Assembly (NCBI RefSeq): GCF_019091455.1
Contig: NZ_JAGXJN010000055.1
Location: 1-34,857, forward strand
From: Chitinophaga sp. GbtcB8
GTDB taxonomy: Bacteria; Bacteroidota; Bacteroidia; Chitinophagales; Chitinophagaceae
Length of the DNA stretch: 34,857 nt
Reading direction: 5' to 3'
A model generated the notes under the pieces. It did not search any database, had not been told where the DNA came from, and saw only the letters and a list, made by a program, of their open reading frames with translations. The translations under genes and the position numbers were made by a program. Positions within the stretch are counted from its first letter, which is position 1, and every line of letters starts with the position of its first letter. Positions 26,647 through 33,511 of the stretch are shown here, one piece after another.

Positions 26647-27849
26647 ATGAAGCGATTGAAAGTTTTCTTTTATATTTTGACCATATCCGGTATTGCATTA
26701 TACATTTCCGGATGCCAGAGCAACGCGGCGCGTGAAAAAAAGGCCCTCAACACACCAGGAGAATCGGTATACGATCTGGAAGAAACTGCTGCTGATAAAG
26801 CAGCCGTTCTCAACTCCCCCACTACCAAAAGACAACAGGCAGAACTTACTGACTTCTTTTCCCATAAATTATTGAGAACAGGTTTTAACGGCGCCATGCT
26901 GGTGGCAAAAAAAGGTGTAGTGATCTTTGAACAATACCATGGTATTGAAGATTACCAGAGCAAAATGCTGATCGGCGAAAGCTCCTCCTTCCAGCTGGCA
27001 TCAGTATCCAAAACCTTTACAGGCATGGGCATTTTATGGTTAATGGAGCGTGGGCAGCTGAACCTGGAAGATACGCTGCAGCGCTACTTCCCCACCTTCC
27101 CTTACATGGGCATTACCATTCGTATGCTGCTGAACCACCGTAGCGGCCTGCCCAACTACCTATACTTCAGCGACAGCCTGTGGCAGAACCAGGATATTTT
27201 TCTTACCAATGCAGAGCTGCTGCGTATGATGGAGCAGCACAAACCACCGGTACAACATCAGCCCAATACCCACTTTCAGTACTGCAATACCAATTTTGCG
27301 CTGCTGGCTTCTATTATTGAAAGGGTAAGCGGGCAAAAGTACCCGGATTTTATGCGGCATACCTTTTTTGAACCGCTGGGCATGACAAACACCTTTGTTT
27401 TTGACCCCACCAGTACAAAACGGCCGCACCAGACCACCAGTCATAAATACAACCTGCGCCCGGAACCGGATACTTACCTGGATGGTGTTTTTGGCGATAA
27501 AGGTGTATACAGCACCGCACAGGATATGCTGAAATGGGACCAGGCTTTGTACACCGGCTTCTTTAAACCGGAAACCCTGCAGCAGGCCTTTACTCCTTAC
27601 AGCAATGAAAAACCGGGCGTGCGCAATTACGGCCTGGGCTGGCGTTTAATGATAAACCCCGACAGCAGCAAAATTGTATACCATAACGGTTGGTGGCATG
27701 GTAATAATACCGTGTTCTGCCGGCTGGTACAGGATAGCACCACCATTATTATTTTAGGCAATAAATATGACCGCGGTATTTACCAGGCTGTAAAACCTAT
27801 CCGTGCTATCATGGGGCATGGAGATGGAGACGAGGAAGGGGAAGAGTAA
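26647..27849 (+). CDS. Lipoprotein serine hydrolase of the beta-lactamase/penicillin-binding family
   Basis: This 400-residue exported hydrolase belongs to the class C beta-lactamase/D-Ala-D-Ala peptidase fold. A lipoprotein signal peptide ends at the lipobox ISGC (Cys23). The catalytic SxxK motif is SVSK (Ser119-Lys122), the YxN motif is YCN (213-215), and the third motif is HNG (347-349), replacing KTG as in many esterase-like members. The signature LLNHRSGLPNY (about 162-172) is typical of this group. Substrates in the family include peptidoglycan peptides, beta-lactams and esters; which applies here cannot be told. The gene converges on the CDF transporter, and its TAA stop touches inverted repeat III. 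Confidence 0.9.
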   Translation: MKRLKVFFYILTISGIALYISGCQSNAAREKKALNTPGESVYDLEETAADKAAVLNSPTTKRQQAELTDFFSHKLLRTGFNGAMLVAKKGVVIFEQYHGIEDYQSKMLIGESSSFQLASVSKTFTGMGILWLMERGQLNLEDTLQRYFPTFPYMGITIRMLLNHRSGLPNYLYFSDSLWQNQDIFLTNAELLRMMEQHKPPVQHQPNTHFQYCNTNFALLASIIERVSGQKYPDFMRHTFFEPLGMTNTFVFDPTSTKRPHQTTSHKYNLRPEPDTYLDGVFGDKGVYSTAQDMLKWDQALYTGFFKPETLQQAFTPYSNEKPGVRNYGLGWRLMINPDSSKIVYHNGWWHGNNTVFCRLVQDSTTIIILGNKYDRGIYQAVKPIRAIMGHGDGDEEGEE

Positions 27850-28010
27850 TGTGCGGATGTGCAGATATGCAAATGGGCAGATGAAAAGAATGTGTTGATA
27901 TGATGGTTTGTTGTTTAATGATATTTGATTGATTAATATAATAGAAAAGTGATAATCTTTAACAGGTACGGGTACATCTGCACATTTGCATATCTGCACA
28001 TCCGCACATT
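27848..28010. repeat. Gene-boundary inverted repeat III (GTGCAGAT-type)
   Basis: The arms are 36 nt each (27848-27883 and the complement of 27975-28010), with one mismatch, around a 91-nt AT-rich spacer. The left arm overlaps the TAA stop of the serine hydrolase and the right arm reaches the first base of the CDF gene's stop (28010-28012). The arms are built of words such as GTGCGGAT, GTGCAGAT and ATGCAAAT. As a hairpin it could end or protect both convergent mRNAs, but there are no T-runs. Confidence 0.95.
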
Positions 28011-28987
28011 CACCCGTGTTTCCGGTTTGGCAACACATTCCCGCGCGTCCAGGTGATCTTACCACTGAATTTTTCCTTACGTACAGGGCATTCCATCAGC
28101 TGGCAATAGTGGCAGCACACCGGCAGGCAGGGATCTGCATGGATAAAAAACTCTACTTCACTATTGGGGAATCCCTGGTTCACCAGCTTTTCCACCGCTT
28201 TCAGCTCATCATGCGCCTGGCTTAGCTCCAGGTAATAAGGTAGGGTAATATGGCAATCAATATGATAATTATTGCCGTATTGCTGCACGCGCATATTATG
28301 TACATCTATCCAGGTAGGCCTGCGGTGTTGGTTCAGAATGTTAATGACCTGGTCTACCACCTGCATATCGGTTTCATCCATCAGGCCGGATATAGAGCGG
28401 CGCAGCAATTGGTAACCTTTGCGCAATATCAGGATGCCCATGGCTACAGACACAACGGGATCCAGCCAGGTCCAGCCGGTGTAGTGAATAACTATGAGGG
28501 CGGCCACCAGTCCCAGGCTGCTGTATACATCCGTCATTATATGCTGCCCGTTGCCGGTAATGGTAATAGAAGGCAGCTTACGCCCCTCCCTTACCAGGTA
28601 TTGGCCCAGCAGCAGGTTTATAAGTGTAGTGGCGGCAATGAGCCAGATACCCCGGGTCACATCCTCCAGCTGGTAGGTACCAATAAAGTATTGTACTGCT
28701 TTAAAAAGGATCAGGCAGCCGGCAATAAAGATCATAGCCCCCTCCGCCCCTATGGAAAAAAATTCCACCTTTCCATGCCCGTAAGGATGGTTGGCATCCC
28801 GCGGTTTGCCGGTCAGGTAAATGCTGTAACAGGCAAAAGCGCCGGCTACTACATTGATAATGGATTCCAGCGCATCAGACAGGATAGCTACGGAGTGTGT
28901 GAGAAAGTACGCAGTGAATTTGGCCAGCGTTAACAGGAAGCTGACGAGCAATGAGATCAGTATAATGCGAAATTCTTTCCGGAGCAA
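28010..28987 (-). CDS. Cation diffusion facilitator family metal transporter
   Basis: This 325-residue inner-membrane protein is of the CDF type, exporting divalent metals such as Zn, Fe, Mn or Co by proton antiport. Six hydrophobic segments fit the family. Metal-site residues are visible in SDALES (about 37-42) and HIMTD (about 148-152), and HPYGHGKVE (about 67-75) is the usual cytoplasmic loop. After the C-terminal cytoplasmic domain there is an extra Cys-rich tail, HADPCLPVCCHYCQLMECPVR, a likely additional metal site. The only usable start in frame is a TTG (28987), with a stop upstream and no ATG before residue 84. The metal cannot be assigned. Confidence 0.9.
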   Translation of the reverse strand: MLRKEFRIILISLLVSFLLTLAKFTAYFLTHSVAILSDALESIINVVAGAFACYSIYLTGKPRDANHPYGHGKVEFFSIGAEGAMIFIAGCLILFKAVQYFIGTYQLEDVTRGIWLIAATTLINLLLGQYLVREGRKLPSITITGNGQHIMTDVYSSLGLVAALIVIHYTGWTWLDPVVSVAMGILILRKGYQLLRRSISGLMDETDMQVVDQVINILNQHRRPTWIDVHNMRVQQYGNNYHIDCHITLPYYLELSQAHDELKAVEKLVNQGFPNSEVEFFIHADPCLPVCCHYCQLMECPVRKEKFSGKITWTRGNVLPNRKHG

Positions 28988-29241
28988 TGGTTTTGGTGTT
29001 GGTGGAAGCTACAAAAGAAGTAAAAAAGGCTTAAAGAGGGAATAAGTTTTATTGGAAGAATTTGTTTATAAGGGGCTAATAACGTTCGTAACTAACATGG
29101 TATTAAATGGTTAGTTCAAAATTGATCAAACCCTTTAATATTGCGCAACGAACAAAAAGATTGTCTTTTATAATCCCGGCAGGTCAGATAACGACGATCG
29201 CATTGCATTGGGCAATATTGCTAACCTGTAATAATATAAGG

Positions 29242-29270
29242 ACGGGCCGTCTCTTTCCATGGCGGCCCGT
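29242..29270 (+). other. GC-rich hairpin in the CDF/protease divergent gap
   Basis: ACGGGCCG (29242-29249) pairs perfectly with CGGCCCGT (29263-29270) around a 13-nt loop; TGTTTATG follows. This resembles an intrinsic terminator, but the T-run is weak and no gene ends upstream on this strand. Confidence 0.4.
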
Positions 29271-29380
29271 TGTTTATGAAGAACTTCGGACATCTTATCT
29301 CCTGTTTCATCCAACCCCTGCCGTTTTGTCTGCCTAAACGCCCTGGCCTGTTTTATGCGTAGCCATCCTTAATAAAAAAA

Positions 29381-29387
29381 GGAGGTG
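29381..29387 (+). promoter_or_regulatory. Strong Shine-Dalgarno of the HtrA-like protease
   Basis: GGAGGTG, preceded by a run of A, is a near-perfect anti-16S complement 2 nt before the ATG at 29390. Most other starts in this window have none, as is usual in Bacteroidota, so this start stands out. Confidence 0.7.
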
Positions 29388-29389
29388 CT

Positions 29390-30310
29390 ATGGATGCGTA
29401 TTCTGAGATCATCCATAATGCGGTGGAAGCCGCAGGCAGATCAGTTGTTAAAATAGAACGGCTGGATGCCAACAGGAAAGTAACCGGGACCGGCTCAGGG
29501 TTCTTCTTTTCTTCCGACGGTTATCTCTTCACCAATTCCCATGTAGTACACCAGGGCCATTATTTCAATGTAATGCTGCATGATGGCAGCGTATACCCGG
29601 CTATTCTTTCAGGAGAAGATACAGATGCGGATATTGCCATCCTCAAAACATCTGCCTTTGACTTCCAGGTAGCGCAGCTTGGCGACGCCACTGCTTTGCA
29701 GATAGGCCAGCTGGTTATTGCCATTGGCAACCCGCTGGGCTTTCAGCATACGGTTACAGCCGGGGTGGTGAGCGCATTAGGCCGCTCTTTACACAGTGGT
29801 AATGGCCGTACCATGGACGACCTGGTGCAAACGGATGCTGCCCTGAACCCGGGTAACTCCGGCGGCCCGCTCATTAATTACAAGGGCGAGGTAGTAGGCG
29901 TGAACACCGCTATGATACAGGGTGCGCAAGGGCTTTGTTTTGCCATCAGCATTAACTCTGCCAAGATGATTGCGGCGGAATTAATGCAGTATGGTAAAGT
30001 GGTGAAGGGTTACCTGGGTGTGTTGTTGCAGCAGATAACGCTGGTGCCCAAGCTGCGCACCGGCCTGCAGCTGCGTAATAAAACAGCGCTGTTTGTAACA
30101 GGTGTGGAAGGCAAAAGTCCTGCTGCCAGGGCAGGTTTGCAGGATGGTGATATCATCATTGCCTTCAACAACAAAGAAGTAGAAACCGCTGATGCCCTGT
30201 TCCGGCAACTGGGACGGGAAAAGATCGGGCAGTTCCAGCACATAAAAGTGATCCGGCAAAACCGGGTACTGGAGCTGAGAGTAACGCCGGTAGAGAAAAA
30301 AGCAGCGTAA
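29390..30310 (+). CDS. Cytoplasmic HtrA/DegP-like serine protease with one PDZ domain
   Basis: The 306-residue protein is an S1C-family trypsin-like protease. The catalytic triad is His51 (TNSHVV), Asp81 (DADIAIL) and Ser157 (GNSGGP), with the oxyanion region NPGNSGGPLIN intact. A single PDZ domain follows (about 200-300; GVEGKSPAARAGLQDGDIIIAFNNKEV). There is no signal peptide or membrane anchor, unlike classical periplasmic DegP, so the product is predicted to be cytoplasmic or exported by another route. Likely roles in the family are protein quality control and regulated proteolysis. A strong Shine-Dalgarno and a perfect downstream terminator make it look like a self-contained, well-translated single-gene unit. 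Confidence 0.92.
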   Translation: MDAYSEIIHNAVEAAGRSVVKIERLDANRKVTGTGSGFFFSSDGYLFTNSHVVHQGHYFNVMLHDGSVYPAILSGEDTDADIAILKTSAFDFQVAQLGDATALQIGQLVIAIGNPLGFQHTVTAGVVSALGRSLHSGNGRTMDDLVQTDAALNPGNSGGPLINYKGEVVGVNTAMIQGAQGLCFAISINSAKMIAAELMQYGKVVKGYLGVLLQQITLVPKLRTGLQLRNKTALFVTGVEGKSPAARAGLQDGDIIIAFNNKEVETADALFRQLGREKIGQFQHIKVIRQNRVLELRVTPVEKKAA

Positions 30311-30342
30311 TTGTTTGCCGGTCCCGGGGTTTTCCCGGAATG

Positions 30343-30388
30343 GAACGGGGCTGATCAAAATATGTTGATCAGCCCCGTTCTTATTTTG
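30343..30388 (+). terminator. Intrinsic terminator of the HtrA-like protease gene
   Basis: A perfect 16-bp stem, GAACGGGGCTGATCAA with its complement, encloses a 6-nt loop and is followed by TTATTTTG, 32 bp after the stop. Confidence 0.85.
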
Positions 30389-30564
30389 TATAAGATCAGA
30401 GATCTCAATATTATGAGGGCTGCTGCCTACACCTATGCGAACGCCAGCAACATGATTTTTTTCATTGGGTTAAGGGATTTTTTAATAAATAAATTGTACG
30501 CTTGTGTGACTAAAAACCGGAGTAAATACATTAATTTTTATTAAAATATAAACAGTATAGGTAT

Positions 30565-31077
30565 ATGTATCTGCGTACTGAGATCTTAAAGGACAATAGC
30601 CGTGATCATATCATCCATCTTACAGACTGGATCGGGGGTAATGCTTCGCGGGTGGATCAATTGATAGGCCTGTTCCTGCGTGATGAGTACCGCGTGGTGC
30701 AAAGGGCAGCCTGGATCATCAGCTATGTAGCGCAGGAACACCCGGAATTAATAGCGCCACACCTGCCGGCCATGGTACAACGCATGGAGGATGCCGGTAT
30801 ACCGGTAGCGGTTAAACGAAATGTAATAAGGGTATTGCAATTCCTGCCTATCCCTCCTGACCTGCATGGCCCGGTTATGAACCATTGTTTTAACTTCCTG
30901 GCCGATCCGGAGGAAACCATTGCTGTAAGGGCTTTTTCCATGACCGTGCTGGCCCATCTTGCCATGGAATACCCGGATATTAAACAGGAGCTGCGCCTGA
31001 TACTGGAGGATCAGCTGGCGCAAAAAAATAGCCCCGGATTTACATCCAGGGCCAAAAAGGTATTAAAGCTATTGTAG
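30565..31077 (+). CDS. HEAT-repeat-like protein of unknown function
   Basis: The 170-residue soluble protein has an all-helical pattern resembling HEAT/adaptin repeats: VVQRAAWIISYVAQEHPELI, VAVKRNVIRVLQFLP and IAVRAFSMTVLAHLAMEYP are successive amphipathic helix pairs (about residues 44-65, 82-96 and 118-138). No catalytic motif, signal peptide or membrane span is visible. It is likely an adaptor or scaffold. It has a terminator upstream (30343-30388), so it is probably transcribed on its own, and it is convergent with the desaturase gene with only 5 bp between them. Confidence 0.75.
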   Translation: MYLRTEILKDNSRDHIIHLTDWIGGNASRVDQLIGLFLRDEYRVVQRAAWIISYVAQEHPELIAPHLPAMVQRMEDAGIPVAVKRNVIRVLQFLPIPPDLHGPVMNHCFNFLADPEETIAVRAFSMTVLAHLAMEYPDIKQELRLILEDQLAQKNSPGFTSRAKKVLKLL

Positions 31078-31082
31078 TATTA

Positions 31083-32102
31083 TTACTTTACCTCTACAGA
31101 GAATTTCTCTTTCACCAGGTCCATATCCGGTTTGGATTCGTCTGTCAGCTGCACTTTACCACGGTCTTTTCTCACCACCCTGGAGAACAAAGAGATCTCC
31201 TGGTCAAACAGGAAACGGAAGAACAGTTTTGTCCAGGAAGTGTGGTAATACAAAGAGTTATAAAAGCCGGAAGCGTTCTTACGGATCTGCGGCAGCTTAT
31301 TCCAGGGAATGGAAGGAAAATCGTGATGCTCGTTATGGTAACCCACGTTAAAAGCTACCGTGTTCAATACACCATAGTAGCTGTAGGTTTCCTGCTCGCC
31401 ATGGGTCAGGTAATGCTCCTGGATCCAGCGGGCGCCCAGGGGGTGCAGGCCTACTGAGAAGAAGAAGCTCAGTACCAGGAAGCTGATGGCTTTAGGACCC
31501 CAGAAATAGGATACTGCTGCCACAAAAACGATCTGTACCAGCCAGTTCAGCGCTATCCAGCCATCAAAAGGTTTAATTTCTTTTAAGCGGGAAATACGGA
31601 ACACCTGGAACAGTGGGTAAAACAGTAACCAGAGCACTTTGCCAATGAAGTAATTATTGATCAGTCTGGCCTCCCAGCGGTTAGGCAGGTCAGCATCCAG
31701 CTCATGAATACCCTGGAAAGAGTGATGTTTAATGTGATAACGCTCAAAAGAAACTGAGCTGGGTACTATTTGCGGTACGTTGGCTAAAATACCGGCCAGG
31801 CGGTTAGCCTCCGGTTTTTTAAACAGCAGGCGGTGCGCACACTCATGGATCATTACAAACAGGGCGTGATCCGCAAAAGCGCCCAGCAGGTATGCAGCAC
31901 CCAGTATCAGCCACCAGGACTGATCACGCAGTACAAAAGCCATTACAACCTGAAAGCTTACCAATCCAATGATTGCAAAGATGGTTAAAGGATTTTTCCC
32001 GATGAGTTTACGTATATCGGGATGTTGTTTGAGAATTTCCTTAGTCCTGATCCGGTGCGGCTCGCTTTCGGTTGAATACACGAAGTCTTTTCTCTTTGTC
32101 AT
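31083..32102 (-). CDS. Membrane desaturase resembling sphingolipid delta-4 desaturase (DES1-like)
   Basis: This 339-residue protein is a membrane fatty-acid-desaturase-fold enzyme with all three His boxes: HECAH (86-90), HIKHH (123-127) and HNEHH (256-260). The N-terminus DFVYSTESEPHRIRTKEILKQHP followed by IRKLIG resembles the lipid-desaturase N-terminal domain of eukaryotic DES1 (YVYTDEPH...RRKEIL type), and GLHPLGARWIQEHY plus ETYSYYGVLN and FNVGYHNEHHDFP match that subfamily strongly. Eukaryotic DES1 introduces the delta-4 double bond in dihydroceramide. Many Bacteroidota make sphingolipids, so a sphingoid or acyl desaturase role is plausible but not proven. The frame opens at a TTG (32111), but the ATG at 32102 is preferred. 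It has its own promoter. Confidence 0.87.
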   Translation of the reverse strand: MTKRKDFVYSTESEPHRIRTKEILKQHPDIRKLIGKNPLTIFAIIGLVSFQVVMAFVLRDQSWWLILGAAYLLGAFADHALFVMIHECAHRLLFKKPEANRLAGILANVPQIVPSSVSFERYHIKHHSFQGIHELDADLPNRWEARLINNYFIGKVLWLLFYPLFQVFRISRLKEIKPFDGWIALNWLVQIVFVAAVSYFWGPKAISFLVLSFFFSVGLHPLGARWIQEHYLTHGEQETYSYYGVLNTVAFNVGYHNEHHDFPSIPWNKLPQIRKNASGFYNSLYYHTSWTKLFFRFLFDQEISLFSRVVRKDRGKVQLTDESKPDMDLVKEKFSVEVK

Positions 32103-32111
32103 AAACGGCAA

Positions 32112-32410
32112 TATAGGGAGATAATGTTAAAATTACAATTTAGGAATAGTTAATATTTATTGTGAGCAAAGGTAAATATTTTGTTGGTTGTTAAAAAGAT
32201 AAAAATTTACAGTAATGTCTGCCGGGCCGGGCTATGATGACGGTGGAAATAAAATATCAGACATACATTTGAAAGCTCAAAGTTAATCAGTGAATTGATC
32301 AAACTAAGGAAGGTCTTATAACCAGCGGCCAGCTTGCCTCATAGGCCATTTCGATGATGTGAATGGTATGTTTTGAGTGTATTTGGTTACGCCCCTGTTA
32401 CCGGAAAGCA
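32112..32410. other. 299-bp intergenic region upstream of the desaturase
   Basis: The right-hand side of the desaturase gene holds its promoter (32167-32174). The rest shows no ORF with recognisable domains, no tRNA and no clear hairpin on either strand. Confidence 0.5.
32167..32174 (-). promoter_or_regulatory. Promoter -7 element of the desaturase gene
   Basis: The minus strand reads TACCTTTG followed by C, an exact -7 consensus. TTTT lies 19 nt upstream in place of TTTG. The predicted leader is about 60 nt. Confidence 0.65.
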
Positions 32411-32608
32411 TTAAATACTCTTTACGGCTAATCTATTCAATTCAGACAAACAGCTATCGTGCCGCAACATGGAATCGCCTGCCACCTGGTAGTACCGTAC
32501 GCTGATCTTTGTTGGTTTGGGTTTTGGTTTTGGTTTCTTCACCCCCACGCTCACACAGGCATCGATCAGCATTAATATAATGCCTGCTAAAATAAACCAT
32601 CGTTTCAT
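32411..32608 (-). CDS. Small hypothetical lipoprotein or membrane-anchored peptide
   Basis: The 65-residue product (from the ATG at 32608) begins MKRWFILAGIILMLIDACVSV, a hydrophobic N-terminus with a possible lipobox LIDAC (Cys18; Asp at -2 is atypical), followed by a (KP)4 stretch and a short polar C-terminus. A second ATG in frame lies 12 nt upstream (32620). It is too short to assign a family. It lies just downstream of the larger lipoprotein gene on the same strand. Confidence 0.45.
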   Translation of the reverse strand: MKRWFILAGIILMLIDACVSVGVKKPKPKPKPTKISVRYYQVAGDSMLRHDSCLSELNRLAVKSI

Positions 32609-32644
32609 GTTCGGTTTCATAGGATATATCACTAACAACATAAA

Positions 32645-32675
32645 GAACCGTTCCACACTTTTTGCGGAACGGTCC
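32645..32675. terminator. Hairpin between the two lipoprotein genes
   Basis: ACCGTTCC pairs with GGAACGGT (32647-32654 with 32666-32673) around an 11-nt loop. On the minus strand it is followed by TCTTTATG, on the plus strand by CCTTTTAAAT, so it may act as a weak terminator in either direction. Confidence 0.5.
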
Positions 32676-32719
32676 TTTTAAATATCATGACTGCATTTCC
32701 CTTCGTACAGGAGTCTACG

Positions 32720-33226
32720 TTAGTTCTTTCCAACAAATAATGACCAGTGGTCACTGAAGGGAATGTACGTATAATCCTTACCCATTTTAGCCTCTGTCCT
32801 ATTATCACACAGGTCGTGATAATAGTAATAGTGGTTAATGTCTTTGTCCTCATTCTGGGAGTTCAGCTTGTAGATGTACAGGCTATAACGGTCGGTAGCA
32901 TCACAGGGACCTTTTTCCAGGTTCACAGATGATACTTTCAGCTCCCGCATAAGATCGGTGATCATGGGGTTGCAAACCTTATTGGAATGGCTTTTAGCCC
33001 CCTCCTTGTCGCAATCCACAATAATGTACCGGCTATATTCAGTATGGTCAAGTTGAGGTACTATCAGTGAATCGATCATGTGATTCAGCCGCTTCAGCTT
33101 ATCTTCATTCTGATAAAAGCTGGTCTTAAAATACTCTTCATTCGTTACTCCTTTACAGGAAGAAAGCAACATGGCTGTGATACAGACAAATAAGAGTGCG
33201 TGACAGTCTCTTAGATTTAACTTCAT
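32720..33226 (-). CDS. Hypothetical lipoprotein
   Basis: The 168-residue protein begins with a lipoprotein signal peptide ending in LLSSC (Cys24). The mature part is charged and Tyr/Asn-rich with no recognised domain. Motif-free stretches such as HYYYYHD are visible, and there are four further Cys. It is likely attached to the outer membrane. Its function is unknown. A -7 element (33382-33389) lies about 150 nt upstream, implying a long leader. A hairpin follows the gene (32645-32675). Confidence 0.65.
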   Translation of the reverse strand: MKLNLRDCHALLFVCITAMLLSSCKGVTNEEYFKTSFYQNEDKLKRLNHMIDSLIVPQLDHTEYSRYIIVDCDKEGAKSHSNKVCNPMITDLMRELKVSSVNLEKGPCDATDRYSLYIYKLNSQNEDKDINHYYYYHDLCDNRTEAKMGKDYTYIPFSDHWSLFVGKN

Positions 33227-33381
33227 ACGAGGAAAATTTAATAGTTAGCAACTTCAATAGTAAGGGGTCAATGTGGTCGCAAGCTGTCTTTATCCCTGAT
33301 CTTGGTCTTAAGGTTCTCTTGGATAGTCTGTTTTTCATTGTCATCAGGTCAAAGGAAAAACCCGCTATTACATGACAATCA

Positions 33382-33389
33382 CAAATATA
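33382..33389 (-). promoter_or_regulatory. Probable -7 element for the lipoprotein gene
   Basis: The minus strand has TATATTTG, an exact -7 match, in very AT-rich DNA. TTTA is found at about the expected -33 position. The predicted leader to the ATG at 33226 is about 150 nt. Confidence 0.45.
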
Positions 33390-33449
33390 ATAATTTAATC
33401 TAATAATATAAATATATAATTTATATAAATTATGCACATAACTGGGGAT

Positions 33450-33481
33450 AAAAAAACCGCTCTGAACTATCAGAGCGGTTT
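33450..33481 (-). terminator. Intrinsic terminator after infC
   Basis: On the minus strand AAACCGCTCTGA pairs with TCAGAGCGGTTT around a 4-nt loop, followed by a run of seven T. It lies 31 bp after the infC stop and closes the thrS-infC transcript here, well away from rpmI. Confidence 0.9.
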
Positions 33482-33511
33482 ACTGTTGCTAATTATATGA
33501 GGATAAACCTA

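Larger units (their letters stand above)
28988..29389. other. 402-bp intergenic region, possible structured RNA
   Basis: No convincing gene is present; the one 76-codon frame (29107-29337, +) has no domain-like character. It contains a GC-rich hairpin (29242-29270) preceded by possible pairings such as CAGGT/ACCTG near 29179-29228. A small structured transcript is conceivable, but no consensus promoter was found for it. The Shine-Dalgarno of the next gene lies at its right end. Confidence 0.35.

Noticed and set aside
29107..29337. 76-codon + strand frame upstream of the HtrA-like protease
   Set aside because: No domain, no start signal, and it runs across the GC-rich hairpin; more likely noncoding.
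30414..30544. 43-codon + strand frame between the protease terminator and the HEAT-like gene
   Set aside because: Low-complexity, AT-rich, no domain and no promoter or start signal supporting it.
32175..32410. Possible transposase or gene remnant upstream of the desaturase
   Set aside because: Short broken frames on both strands gave no recognisable transposase or other family motif.
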